Source of the DNA: Enorma phocaeensis
Lineage (GTDB): Bacteria > Actinomycetota > Coriobacteriia > Coriobacteriales > Coriobacteriaceae
Reading direction: 5' to 3'
DNA length: 64,000 nt
Assembly (NCBI RefSeq): GCF_900186505.1
Contig: NZ_LT891970.1
Coordinates: forward strand, 133,923 to 197,922
Shown here: positions 35,348-42,825 of the stretch, in pieces
Position numbering within the stretch: position 1 is the stretch's first letter
How the letters are laid out: each line of letters opens with the position of its first letter
Notes under the pieces: generated by a model
Seen by the model: only the letters and a program-made list of their open reading frames with translations
Database searches by the model: none
What the model was told of the DNA's origin: nothing
Program-made: the position numbers and the translations under genes

Positions 35348-35450
35348 CACAGGGCTTCCCGCCGCCAGGTTGCAGGCCGGGTGCCGGCGAATGCGTAAAG
35401 CCCCCAAGCAACGCGGCGCTCTTCCGATGGAAAGGACAGCGGGCGGGGCC

Positions 35451-35852
35451 CTAGCTCGTCTCCGCGATCTCGCGCTGCATCCGCTTCGTCAGCTTGGAGA
35501 ACACGAGTCGATAGCTCATGTCGCACAGGTCGAGGGCGAGCTCCTCCGAAGGACCGCCGGGCATGCCCGCCTGGTCCACGTCCACCGAGATCCACGTGCG
35601 ACCATCCGAGTAATAGCCGGGCAGCACAGCATCCGGGAACTCGGCACGCAGCTCGCGGATACGGTCTGGGTCGCACTTGAGCGAAAGCAGATGCCTTCCC
35701 GCATACGGCGGCTTGGCATCCGGTGCCGCGATGAACTCGCAGGCGAACTGCTTGCCGCCCACCCAGTAGACCATCCATCCCCACGACTCGTGAAGCGCCT
35801 TCGTGGCACCCGGGTGCGAGAGCAAGCGTTTTTCTATGAGCGAAACGTCCAT
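35451..35852 (-). CDS. MmcQ/YjbR family protein
   Basis: The 133-residue protein has the YjbR fold signature: an N-terminal helix, GWMVYWVGGKQFACEFI, LLSLKCDPDRIRELRAEFP, GYYSDGRTWISVDVD and a final helix ending LTKRMQREIAE. Family members are thought to bind DNA or nucleotides, but the function is not proved. The start region is a tetranucleotide repeat with several ATGs in different frames; I chose 35852 (MDVSLIEK), while 35864 would add four residues. No good ribosome binding site is seen. Confidence 0.8.
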   Translation of the reverse strand: MDVSLIEKRLLSHPGATKALHESWGWMVYWVGGKQFACEFIAAPDAKPPYAGRHLLSLKCDPDRIRELRAEFPDAVLPGYYSDGRTWISVDVDQAGMPGGPSEELALDLCDMSYRLVFSKLTKRMQREIAETS

Positions 35853-35874
35853 CCATCCATCCATCTATCTATCC
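35849..35874. repeat. Tetranucleotide simple repeat (ATCC/ATCT) at the YjbR start codon
   Basis: About six tandem ATCC or ATCT units cover the start codon region of the YjbR gene; on the coding strand each GATG unit supplies a possible ATG. Changes in unit number would move the start codon relative to the reading frame. Confidence 0.7.
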
Positions 35875-35890
35875 AGTGCGTGCAGCGCCA

Positions 35891-36175
35891 TTACTGTTCG
35901 TCGCCGTAAAACCCCTGGCTGCTCATGGCTGACCAAGAGAGATACATATCACGATAATTCTCTTTGATGAAGCGCTGGATGATGCGGACCTCACGTTCGG
36001 ATAACGACTCACGATGCCGCAAAACGGATTCACCGTCGCTTTTCACGAAAAACTTTGCCGATCCGCCTTCGGTCAGCTTTGAATCGCTCGCGTGGACGTG
36101 CATGCATTCAACGATGCAATGTGCGGTGAAATACAAATAATAGCCGCACACTTTGAAATCGAAATACTTCGGCAT
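35891..36175 (-). CDS. DUF4160 family protein
   Basis: The 94-residue protein matches DUF4160: it opens MPKYFDFKVCGYYLYFTAHC with the typical His-rich HVHASDSK, then GGSAKFFVKSDGESVL, and ends with a charged helix SEREVRIIQRFIKENYRDMY. Similar genes are often found beside toxin-antitoxin loci and near small DUF partners. It is the last of three tightly packed genes, with its ATG two bases after the previous stop. Base composition is lower in G+C than in the surrounding genes. Confidence 0.75.
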   Translation of the reverse strand: MPKYFDFKVCGYYLYFTAHCIVECMHVHASDSKLTEGGSAKFFVKSDGESVLRHRESLSEREVRIIQRFIKENYRDMYLSWSAMSSQGFYGDEQ

Positions 36176-36177
36176 GG

Positions 36178-36405
36178 CTATGCCGCCAGAAATTCGCGGT
36201 TGCGGCGGAAATAATCGTTCACTATGGAGAGCTCTATGTCATCCATACTCGTCTCAAAAACCTCTCCCGTGCTAGAAAGGACAGCAGCACGAGATGGAGA
36301 GCCAAGGTTGAGCACGCGAATACAGTCTTCGCTCACGCTGAACGCATAGCCGTTCACGATGATATCCGCAGCATCCGCCACCGCTTTGAGCTCGGCTTCA
36401 CTCAT
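36178..36405 (-). CDS. Small protein, middle gene of the DUF4160 operon
   Basis: The 75-residue protein is acidic and soluble (MSEAELKAVADAADIIVNGY, then ending NDYFRRNREFLAA). Beta strands around VLNLGSPSRAAVLSSTG resemble the short partner proteins often found beside DUF4160, but I cannot name the family with certainty. It overlaps the preceding gene by 8 bases and the following gene begins two bases after its stop, so the three are one operon. Confidence 0.65.
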   Translation of the reverse strand: MSEAELKAVADAADIIVNGYAFSVSEDCIRVLNLGSPSRAAVLSSTGEVFETSMDDIELSIVNDYFRRNREFLAA

Positions 36406-36679
36406 AGCTCACCACGACCTTCTTTATCGGGGCTAAGAATCGGTCCGCGTCGAAGTACAGGTTGGTCAAAATGGGAACGAGATCGATGTATTCCTCAACC
36501 GGTGCGTCGACTCCCTTATACTCTGCATCCACGACGAGATAGCCGTTATCCCATTCCTTAATCGAAAGATAACGGCGCAAGGCACGAGGAGTTCGGAAAC
36601 GGATGGAGTGGCCATCGAATGAGAAAATCGAATAAGGGCCTTCGCTGCTCAAGCAAGCGCATCCCGACGCTTCGTTCAC
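36398..36679 (-). CDS. Small protein, first gene of the DUF4160 operon
   Basis: The 93-residue protein has a beta-rich start (PYSIFSFDGHSIRFRTPRAL) and a C-terminal part, EEYIDLVPILTNLYFDADRF. It shows no membrane segment and no motif that I recognise. The start is a GTG at 36679 with AAGGAGGT upstream, the best ribosome binding site in this operon, so translation of the unit probably begins here. It overlaps the next gene by 8 bases. Confidence 0.65.
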   Translation of the reverse strand: MNEASGCACLSSEGPYSIFSFDGHSIRFRTPRALRRYLSIKEWDNGYLVVDAEYKGVDAPVEEYIDLVPILTNLYFDADRFLAPIKKVVVSYE

Positions 36680-36732
36680 CGTAGTACCTCCTTACCTCGC
36701 CTCCTAGTATATCCACGATGAACCTGCGTTCT

Positions 36733-37185
36733 TTACGCGTCCTCGCGCCAGCGCTTGAGGGTGGGAAGCACGGCTCCCATGAGCGAAGCGCACTCATCAA
36801 TCGACCAGCCCACGGCCTCCGACACGCGCGGCGCGCAATCCTCGATCATGTCCTCCATGGTTGTCTCATACGTGTACGCACCGTCGTCGTAGCACCACGT
36901 GCAGAAGTCCTCGTTCACTGAACCATCCGCCTCATGGCCGTGCTGGCCGGGAGCGGTGAACATCATGCCGCAGCTCTGGCAGTAGTGCTCCGGCATCTCC
37001 AGAAGCTCGGTCACGGGCACGTCGAGCTCGCGCGCGATGAGCTTGGTCATGTCGATACCCGGCGTCGTCTCTCCCGTCTCCCAGCGGCTCACCGCCTGGC
37101 GGGTGATGAAGAGCCTCTTCGCCAGCTCCTCCTGGGTAAGCCCGCGCTCGCGGCGCAGCCGGGGAAGCACATCCTTGATGGCCAT
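36733..37185 (-). CDS. XRE-type regulator fused to a zinc-ribbon domain
   Basis: The 150-residue protein has an N-terminal XRE helix-turn-helix (residues 1-65, with LAKRLFITRQAVSRWETGE) and a C-terminal zinc-ribbon domain (YCQSCGMMFTAPGQHGHEAD, then FCTWCYDDGAYT), like the putative zinc-ribbon family PF12674. The metal ligands CxxC and CxxC are complete. Such fusions may sense metal or redox state. The ATG at 37185 has AGGAGG upstream. It follows an HxlR remnant whose reading frame runs into it. Confidence 0.85.
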   Translation of the reverse strand: MAIKDVLPRLRRERGLTQEELAKRLFITRQAVSRWETGETTPGIDMTKLIARELDVPVTELLEMPEHYCQSCGMMFTAPGQHGHEADGSVNEDFCTWCYDDGAYTYETTMEDMIEDCAPRVSEAVGWSIDECASLMGAVLPTLKRWREDA

Positions 37186-37299
37186 GAGTCCTCCTGACCT
37201 CGCGGTTCTCGACGGCCCCATTATCCGGCGCGCATGCATCCCGCAGCAAGCAACAGCTTGTTGCGGGGCGCGGATACTCTGCAAACCGCCTCGCGCAGC

Positions 37300-37420
37300 G
37301 CCGCGCCAGCCGGTTGTTGTCGCCCCGCTCGCACATGCTGTCCAAAATGGGGATGAGCGAGAGCGTGTAGCTGAAGCCCGTGCTGCCGAGGTCCTCGTCC
37401 GATACGCAGCGCTCACCCAT
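37300..37420 (-). pseudogene. HxlR-type regulator with internal deletion
   Basis: A strong ribosome binding site (GGGAGG) and ATG at 37420 start a frame that reads MGERCVSDEDLGSTGFSYTL, the usual N terminus of HxlR regulators, and then jumps to SLIPILDSMCERGDN, which is their C-terminal helix. The winged helix between them is missing. The join falls on the residues SLI, found at both points in intact proteins, so a deletion between short repeats is likely. Confidence 0.65.
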
Positions 37421-37612
37421 TTGGACGCCTCCCTTCCAGTAAGTACCGCAACCGGATGCGCGTGCCTCTCTATCCGTACGCGCTTGGTAGATTTGTAGTA
37501 CGGAGCACCCGCGGCGTCATGCGGAGATTCTTACCAGCAACAGACAAGAGCACCAAAGGAAGCATCGGTATTTTGGCCTCGATGCTTTCAACATTCTGGC
37601 TTGGTGACGACC

Positions 37613-37912
37613 CTATCTAAAGAGTTCGTCATGGCTGCCCGTTCGCTCGAAAAAGGCAACCTCCGCGTTGCTCGACCATATCAGCAGCCAATCGCCCGCG
37701 TTGGCCACATGGCACTCGTTGCGTCCAGCCCACCGACCGGACAGCGTGTGCATATTATGCCGACGGCGCAGTTCGTCTAAAGCTTCCGGTGAGTTTTCGA
37801 TCACAAGGTCAATGACCTGTTCCAGCTGCGACAAATCCCATCCGCGTCGTTTTGCGTTCTTCTTCAGGTCGCGCTTAAAAGCTGCCGAGAAATCAGCTGA
37901 CAAGCGACCCAT
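37613..37912 (-). CDS. YafQ/RelE-type mRNA interferase toxin
   Basis: The 99-residue toxin matches the YafQ group of the RelE superfamily: the basic N-terminal helix FSAAFKRDLKKNAKRRGWDL, a central helix, and the beta-strand pair HTLSGRWAGRNECHVANAGD then LIWSSNAEVAFFERTGSHDELF, with the catalytic His near the C terminus (GSHDELF). It would cleave mRNA in the ribosome. Its ATG overlaps the antitoxin stop codon, as is usual for such pairs. Confidence 0.9.
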   Translation of the reverse strand: MGRLSADFSAAFKRDLKKNAKRRGWDLSQLEQVIDLVIENSPEALDELRRRHNMHTLSGRWAGRNECHVANAGDWLLIWSSNAEVAFFERTGSHDELFR

Positions 37913-38184
37913 CAGGATACTGCCGCTTCGATGAGATCATGTCCGTTGGCGAAGCGCCCGGGCTTGCCTGACGCGAGGAACTCGTCGCCTTCAGCGATGG
38001 CTTCCAGGCTTTCATCGTTAGGCTCCTCCGGTGCAAACGTGAGCGGGATGCGGCGAGTATTCACCATCTGCTTGTAGAAGGCACGCGTGACCGAGGAGAG
38101 GTCAAGCCCGTAATAGGCAGCAACCTCTGAAGCGCCGCGCTTGAGCTCGTTGTCGAGTCGAATGGTGAGAGTAGATGCGCCCAT
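37912..38184 (-). CDS. dinJ: DinJ/RelB-type antitoxin
   Basis: The 90-residue antitoxin has an N-terminal ribbon-helix-helix (STLTIRLDNELKRGASEVAA, then YGLDLSSVTRAFYKQMV) and an extended C terminus that should wrap the toxin. It binds its own promoter and neutralises YafQ. The ATG at 38184 has AGGAAG upstream. Palindromes rich in CATA/TATG lie just before it at 38203-38260 and are probably the operator. Confidence 0.88.
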   Translation of the reverse strand: MGASTLTIRLDNELKRGASEVAAYYGLDLSSVTRAFYKQMVNTRRIPLTFAPEEPNDESLEAIAEGDEFLASGKPGRFANGHDLIEAAVS

Positions 38185-38202
38185 ATAATCTTCCTGCTTC
38201 CT

Positions 38203-38262
38203 CATACGTATGTTCAGACATATCATGATGTACATACAGTATACCCAAAGCATACATATTGT
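38203..38262. promoter_or_regulatory. Operator-like palindromes upstream of the DinJ/YafQ operon
   Basis: CATACGTATG at 38203-38212 is a perfect palindrome, and the following A+T-rich 50 bases carry further ACATA/TATG dyads and GTATA stretches. Autoregulation by the antitoxin is the likely purpose. Confidence 0.5.
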
Positions 38263-38473
38263 CCCACGACACGTATTTACATGTAGCAGGCAGAGCGGAC
38301 GACGGTGACCTGCCGCTCTATTCCGCAATGTTACTGCGTCGAACTCAGGCGCCACAAACCCTGGCGATACAAGTGCTGTGTGATACGCAGAAGCTCAGTA
38401 GGCCGCTCAACAGAGAAGGCCTTGTGGAGCGTCTGCTCCTCGCCGTTTCCTAATCAATTGAGATCGGCTCGAT

Positions 38474-38566
38474 TCATCCAATTCGGCTCTTGTTCGCCTT
38501 GTGGGAACGCTGCCACTCCAGCCGGTTGTCGCCCCACTCGCACATGCCGTCGAGGATGGGGTCGCA
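38474..38566 (-). pseudogene. HxlR-type regulator, C-terminal remnant
   Basis: This short frame reads CDPILDGMCEWGDNRLEWQR and then stops at 38474, the C-terminal signature of HxlR regulators. Nothing upstream reads as the winged helix. It is a second remnant of the same family 1 kb from the first, and the two share the DNA around GCCGGTTGT. Confidence 0.55.
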
Positions 38567-38892
38567 ACCAGATGCTCTGGACGGAATGCCGCATCGCCCG
38601 CAGCGAACAGCGGACTCCCCGAACGTTTTCCGAAGCCGAAATGCTTGCAGGAGTCAACGATGAGGTGCGGCAGGGTGCATTTCGAATCTGGGGTGTTTCG
38701 GGCAACCGCTCTCCTCGGTGCAAAACGATGCGCCGCGCGATAGCATAAAACCATGCAGCACCTGCGGAATTACCATAGACCTGACTGCAAGCGTAAATCG
38801 GTCCTGACTACAAGCGTGAATCGGTCGATGCCAAACCAAGCATTTGAACTCGAAACCCTTGGCGTCGCGAAGCAACTGCCGCGCGGAACCTG
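38567..38892. other. Intergenic region with a 23-bp tandem repeat
   Basis: No gene is seen. At 38782-38827 two adjacent 23-base units (CCTGACTGCAAGCGTAAATC then GGT, second copy with two changes) lie head to tail. The stretch is downstream of the 38893 permease gene. Confidence 0.45.
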
Positions 38893-39654
38893 TCACGCGC
38901 TTCGCGTCATACGCCGGTAGGCAGTGAACGCGCCGATGACCCACAGTAGCGACACCGCGATCACTGCCGCAGGGCCTGCGCCCACGTAAACGCCCATCTC
39001 GGCAAGGGGCTCAACAGAAAGCAAGCCTGCCTTCATGGCATGCATGCACAACGCTGCGATCGATCCCCCCGGGAACATCCAGCACGGCAGCCCAAGCGAG
39101 GTGAGCATACCGGCGACAAACGCCGGCAGCATCACAGCGGCGCCCCACGAACCAGCGCGCTGCTGGTCAGCCATGCGCGTGGCAAGCGCCGCACACGCCA
39201 GCGCCATGAACCCCGCCGTTGGTGCCGCGATCGCCGCAAACAGGAGCACACCCTGTGCGCCCAGCCCCATCGAAAGCGCGAGCGTGCACATCAGAACCTC
39301 TGCCAGCGCAAAACCGGCGAGCGCCTTCGCGGCCACACGACAACGGCGCGTCACGCCCACGCGCGCAAGCGTCTCGCCCATGCCGTACTCGTGCTCCTCG
39401 GCAAAGGAGACGAGCATGCCGATCGCCGTGGGCACGCCAACGGCAAGCGAACCTATGGCGGCGCAGGTGAACCACGGCCAGAACTGCAGCACGCTGTCGA
39501 AAAACCACCCCATAGCAACCGCGAGCACGCAGCACACGAGCACAGAAGGATTCCTTAGCATGGCCTCTATGTCATGCAGCAGCACGATGCGAAACAGTCG
39601 CAGGGAGCTTACCGCCTCCTGCCCGGTCGTACCGTGCTCTCGACCCACCGCCAT
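38893..39654 (-). CDS. ABC-2 type permease, second subunit of the LytTR-linked exporter
   Basis: The 253-residue membrane protein has six hydrophobic segments. Its N terminus, RLFRIVLLHDIEAMLRNPSV, matches the start of the permease at 41944 (KDLVDMLKNPSM), so the two are homologous halves. Encoded directly after the LytTR-ABC protein and divergent from the ATPase, it probably completes a heterodimeric exporter. The start at 39654 lies three bases after the LytTR stop and has GGAAG upstream. Confidence 0.8.
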   Translation of the reverse strand: MAVGREHGTTGQEAVSSLRLFRIVLLHDIEAMLRNPSVLVCCVLAVAMGWFFDSVLQFWPWFTCAAIGSLAVGVPTAIGMLVSFAEEHEYGMGETLARVGVTRRCRVAAKALAGFALAEVLMCTLALSMGLGAQGVLLFAAIAAPTAGFMALACAALATRMADQQRAGSWGAAVMLPAFVAGMLTSLGLPCWMFPGGSIAALCMHAMKAGLLSVEPLAEMGVYVGAGPAAVIAVSLLWVIGAFTAYRRMTRSA

Positions 39655-39657
39655 CGC

Positions 39658-40581
39658 CTACTTCCAGCCCAGCGTGGCGCGCATCTCCTCCGCGCGGCCC
39701 TTCGCGAGCGGAATCGACGTATGCGCGGCATCCGAAAGCGTGAGGTTGAACGAGTTGCGCGTATAGCGCTCCACACGCGCGACCTTCTGCACGTTCACGA
39801 TATAGGACCTGTGGCAGCGGAAGAACCCAAAATGCGAGAGCTCCTCCTCAAGCTCGTCCAGCGTGGACGGCGTCTGGTAGAGCTCACCGCGCACCGACAC
39901 GAAGTTCTGGCGGTTGAGGCTTTCCACGAAGTCTATCTCCCGCGGATCAAAGAAGAGCGTTGACGTGCCCGTTTTTGCCTGAATCTTGCAGATGCGGACT
40001 TCGTCGCCCGCGAAGACGGATTCGTCCGCACCTGCGTCGTCAATCTGCGCCGGGAAGAAGCGCCCTTCATCCTCCCACCAGGCCTCGCCAGGCATGAGCA
40101 GCGCTTCGCGAAGGGGCTCGCACACGGTGACGAATACCGTGCCGCGCTCCGACTCGGTGCCCATCCAGGCGAGCACGGTGTGCCGTGCCTCGACGCCCAG
40201 CTCCGCAAGCGGGCGCTCGCAAAAGACGACCTCCGGCTCAAACAGCGTCAGACGCGCCAGGTTCATGAGAGTGCGCTGCTCGGGCGAGAGCTTCTCGACC
40301 CTGGTGCGCGCAACCGCTTTAAGGCCGAAGTGCGCGATGGCCTCCTCCGCCGTGATGGAACCGCCGGCGAGCGCTGAGAAAAACCTAAGGTACGAGCGGA
40401 CGGTATCGCGGCCAAACCCGCGATCGCCCTCCACGTAATAGGCAACGCGTGCCTTGCCATACACGTTGCGCACCTCCTCGAGCGCGCGGCGGCCAGCCTC
40501 GCGCCCGCATTCGATATGAATGCTCTTGCCGCGCGTGGCGGCGATCAGCTCCTCGATGCTGTTGAAATCGGTCGCAGGCAT
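39658..40581 (-). CDS. LytTR regulator with N-terminal degenerate ABC-ATPase-like domain
   Basis: The 307-residue protein has a C-terminal LytTR DNA-binding domain (about 205-307, with FFRCHRSYIVNVQKV and NSFNLTLSDAAHTSIPLAK). The N-terminal 190 residues resemble an ABC ATPase without Walker A: the signature-like KLSPEQRTLMNLARLTLF is followed by EVVFCERPLAELG, a Walker B remnant where the usual Asp is Cys and the Glu remains. It probably cannot hydrolyse ATP and may instead dock on the transporter and report its state. The ATG at 40581 follows GGAGG. Confidence 0.8.
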   Translation of the reverse strand: MPATDFNSIEELIAATRGKSIHIECGREAGRRALEEVRNVYGKARVAYYVEGDRGFGRDTVRSYLRFFSALAGGSITAEEAIAHFGLKAVARTRVEKLSPEQRTLMNLARLTLFEPEVVFCERPLAELGVEARHTVLAWMGTESERGTVFVTVCEPLREALLMPGEAWWEDEGRFFPAQIDDAGADESVFAGDEVRICKIQAKTGTSTLFFDPREIDFVESLNRQNFVSVRGELYQTPSTLDELEEELSHFGFFRCHRSYIVNVQKVARVERYTRNSFNLTLSDAAHTSIPLAKGRAEEMRATLGWK

Positions 40582-40698
40582 GGCGAACCTCCGAGCGCCT
40601 GTCGCGCGGCGTACAAGCCAGTCCATCACAACGTCCACGATTATACCGAGCGGAAGCCGTGCACAGGGAGCGCACCCGGCAGTCTCCTGCGCCCGCGG

Positions 40699-40751
40699 TG
40701 CTCCTGTCGTACCCCCATATGCTCCTTTCGTACCAAACGATGCTCCAAGCA
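40699..40751. promoter_or_regulatory. Three 21-bp-phased repeats, candidate LytTR operator
   Basis: TGCTCCT(G/T)TCGTACC occurs at 40699-40713 and 40720-40734, and TGCTCC again at 40741. Starts are exactly 21 bases apart, two helical turns, as in known LytTR sites. The array lies between the divergent LytTR and exporter operons. Confidence 0.65.
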
Positions 40752-40865
40752 GGCAAAACCCCTAGAACGCGAAAACGTGCGGCGGCATAGTCGGAATCGC
40801 ACCGCACGACGATGCGAACAGGCTCCAGCGAACCACCGGAGCACGCCAACAGAAAGGAGCACACC

Positions 40866-41069
40866 ATGCCCGCATCCATCGACAGCATCCTCAACGCCCT
40901 TGCCCCCGACTTCGCGATCACCACCAACCAGCTCGCAGCGCTCGTGCTCGTCCTGGCCATAAGCGTGGTGCTGCTCGCCTACGGCCTGGGCCGTCAGGCA
41001 GCCAAACTCGATCGCCGCATCAAGGCGCTCGAAGCAGCGCTCTCCGCCGTCGAGATCTCCCACCAGTAA
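40866..41069 (+). CDS. Small single-span membrane protein, first gene of exporter operon
   Basis: The 67-residue protein has one membrane helix (ALVLVLAISVVLLAYGLG, about 24-44) followed by a short charged helix (AAKLDRRIKALEAALSAVE) that could form a coiled coil. No family is recognised. The ATG at 40866 has AAAGGAG upstream and the next gene starts nine bases after its stop. It could be a small regulatory subunit of the exporter, and its position suggests that it is made with it. Confidence 0.75.
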   Translation: MPASIDSILNALAPDFAITTNQLAALVLVLAISVVLLAYGLGRQAAKLDRRIKALEAALSAVEISHQ

Positions 41070-41078
41070 GGACGGGCG

Positions 41079-41942
41079 ATGATGAACATTCTCACCATAG
41101 AAGGCGTCTGCCTTTCCTTCGCCCGCAAGCACCGCGACGAAGAGCGGAAGCAGGTGCTCAGCAATCTGACCTTCGCCGTCCGCCGCGGCGAGACCTTCGG
41201 CTTTCTCGGCCCGTCCGGCGCCGGCAAGACGACCACCATCAAGCTGCTCACGCGCCAGCTCGCCAAAGACAGCGGCCGCATCCAGCTCTTCGGGCGCCCC
41301 ATCGAAAACGCCGCTCCAGCCGATTACGAGCGCATCGGCATCCTTTCGGACACGAGCGCCCTCTACGAGCGCATGTCCATCGAGGACAACCTGCGCTTCT
41401 ACGCGAACATCCGCGGCGTGTCGCCAAGCGGCATCCCGCGCCTACTCGAGCGCATGGGGCTCGCACGCGACCGCAAGACCCTCATCAAGAACTGCTCCAA
41501 GGGCATGCGCCAGCGCGCCGCCCTGCTTGCCGCGCTCATCCACTCGCCCGAGCTCGTGTTTCTGGACGAGCCCACGAGCGGCCTGGACCCCGTCGCCCGC
41601 ACCGAGGTACACCGGATGCTCGCAGAGCTCCGCAGCGCCGGCACCACCATATTCATCACCACGCACGACATGGCGGAGGCGGAAGAGGTGTGCGACCGCG
41701 TGGGAATCCTGAACGAGGGCAGCCTCGCGGCATGCGACGAGCCGGATGCCCTCAAGCTGCGCTTCGCACGCAACCGCGTGACCGTACGCACGCGCACGCG
41801 CGGTACCATAGAGACCACCAAAGACGCCGCCGGCGCGCCCGTGCTTGCCGAGCTGCTCGAAGCGGGCGAATGCCTCTCCATACACTCTGACGAGCCGAAC
41901 CTCGAGGAAGTCTTCCTCGAGCTGACGGGAAGGGAACTCTAA
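41079..41942 (+). CDS. ABC transporter ATP-binding protein of the LytTR-linked exporter
   Basis: The 287-residue ATPase is complete: Walker A GPSGAGKTT near residue 45, signature CSKGMRQRAALLAAL, Walker B LVFLDEPTSGLDP and switch His TTHDMAEAEE. A C-terminal extension of about 65 residues follows, as in DrrA/CcmA-type exporters. It should power the two permeases at 41944 and 38893. The following permease starts two bases after its stop. Confidence 0.92.
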   Translation: MMNILTIEGVCLSFARKHRDEERKQVLSNLTFAVRRGETFGFLGPSGAGKTTTIKLLTRQLAKDSGRIQLFGRPIENAAPADYERIGILSDTSALYERMSIEDNLRFYANIRGVSPSGIPRLLERMGLARDRKTLIKNCSKGMRQRAALLAALIHSPELVFLDEPTSGLDPVARTEVHRMLAELRSAGTTIFITTHDMAEAEEVCDRVGILNEGSLAACDEPDALKLRFARNRVTVRTRTRGTIETTKDAAGAPVLAELLEAGECLSIHSDEPNLEEVFLELTGREL

Positions 41943-41943
41943 T

Positions 41944-42717
41944 ATGAACGCCGGAATGCGCAAGGTCGGGATCCTTTGCACGAAGGACCTGGTCGATATG
42001 CTCAAGAACCCCAGCATGCTCTGCTGCCTGCTGTTTCCCATCGGATTCAGCGTGCTGTTCCGCTTCCTCACCGCCGACATGCGGGCCGAGGCGCTCACGC
42101 TCGCCGCAAGCGACGCCGCGCGACAGCAGGTCGTCGACACGATCAGCACGCTGCTTCTGGCATCGAGCCTCTGCATGGCCATCGGCATGATCGTGAGCAT
42201 GGCCGTCGTCTACGGCATAGCCGAGGAGAAGGAGAAGCACACGCTGCGCACGCTCATGCTTTCCAACGTGAGCGCCACGCAGATCGCGCTGTCCCGCGCG
42301 CTCGTGACGCTCGGCGTTGTGCTTGTCGTTTCCATTGTGTGCTACCTCGTCCTCGCTGGCGGAGACTTCGGGCTGCTGCCGGCGTACCTCGCGCTCGGCC
42401 TGCTCGGCGCCGTGCCGCTTGTACTTGTGTCTCTTGTGCTGGGACTTGCTGCGCGCGACCAGATGACAGCCGGCCTCTATTCGATGCCCATCGTGCTCGT
42501 TGCGCTGGCTCCGGTGTTCGGCATGCAGAACGAGGCGATCGAGGGCGTGGTGCAGCTGGCGCCCACAGGCGGCATGTTCAGCCTGTTCGAGCTGGCGGTA
42601 TCAGGCGAGCTGTTCACCGCGCAGGCGTTGGCACCGCTCGCGATCATCGTCGCGTGGACGGTAGGCGGAGCGGTCGTGTTCAGCATGCTCTACAAGAAGC
42701 TCGCACAGGATAACTAG
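41944..42717 (+). CDS. ABC-2 type permease of the LytTR-linked exporter
   Basis: The 257-residue membrane protein has about six hydrophobic segments and the cytoplasmic loop EEKEKHTLRTLMLSNVSATQ, typical of ABC-2 permeases with a C-loop contacting the ATPase. It is the immediate partner of the ATPase upstream and closely related to the permease at 38893. The transported compound is unknown; peptide export or immunity is a reasonable inference from similar LytTR-ABC loci. Two hairpins follow the gene. Confidence 0.88.
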   Translation: MNAGMRKVGILCTKDLVDMLKNPSMLCCLLFPIGFSVLFRFLTADMRAEALTLAASDAARQQVVDTISTLLLASSLCMAIGMIVSMAVVYGIAEEKEKHTLRTLMLSNVSATQIALSRALVTLGVVLVVSIVCYLVLAGGDFGLLPAYLALGLLGAVPLVLVSLVLGLAARDQMTAGLYSMPIVLVALAPVFGMQNEAIEGVVQLAPTGGMFSLFELAVSGELFTAQALAPLAIIVAWTVGGAVVFSMLYKKLAQDN

Positions 42718-42727
42718 ATGGTTATGA

Positions 42728-42760
42728 GGCGAAGGCAGCCAGCTGTGAGCCGCCTTCGCC
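42728..42760 (+). terminator. Terminator hairpin after the exporter operon
   Basis: Nine-base arms GGCGAAGGC/GCCTTCGCC around a 15-base loop, beginning 11 bases after the stop. A T-run is lacking. Confidence 0.5.
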
Positions 42761-42771
42761 CTGCACTTCGC

Positions 42772-42816
42772 CCTCAGGTGTGACAGGGTCCCCGAAGGAA
42801 GCTGTCACGCCTGAGG
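42772..42816. terminator. Second hairpin between convergent genes
   Basis: CCTCAGGTGTGACA pairs with TGTCACGCCTGAGG (one mismatch) across a 17-base loop, between the exporter operon and the convergent methyltransferase gene. Confidence 0.5.
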
Positions 42817-42825
42817 ACCCGTTCG

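Noticed and set aside
35849..35874. CRISPR or minisatellite
   Set aside because: The unit is four bases long, so it is a simple sequence repeat.
38782..38827. Possible CRISPR array
   Set aside because: Only two adjacent copies, no spacers and no cas genes in the window.
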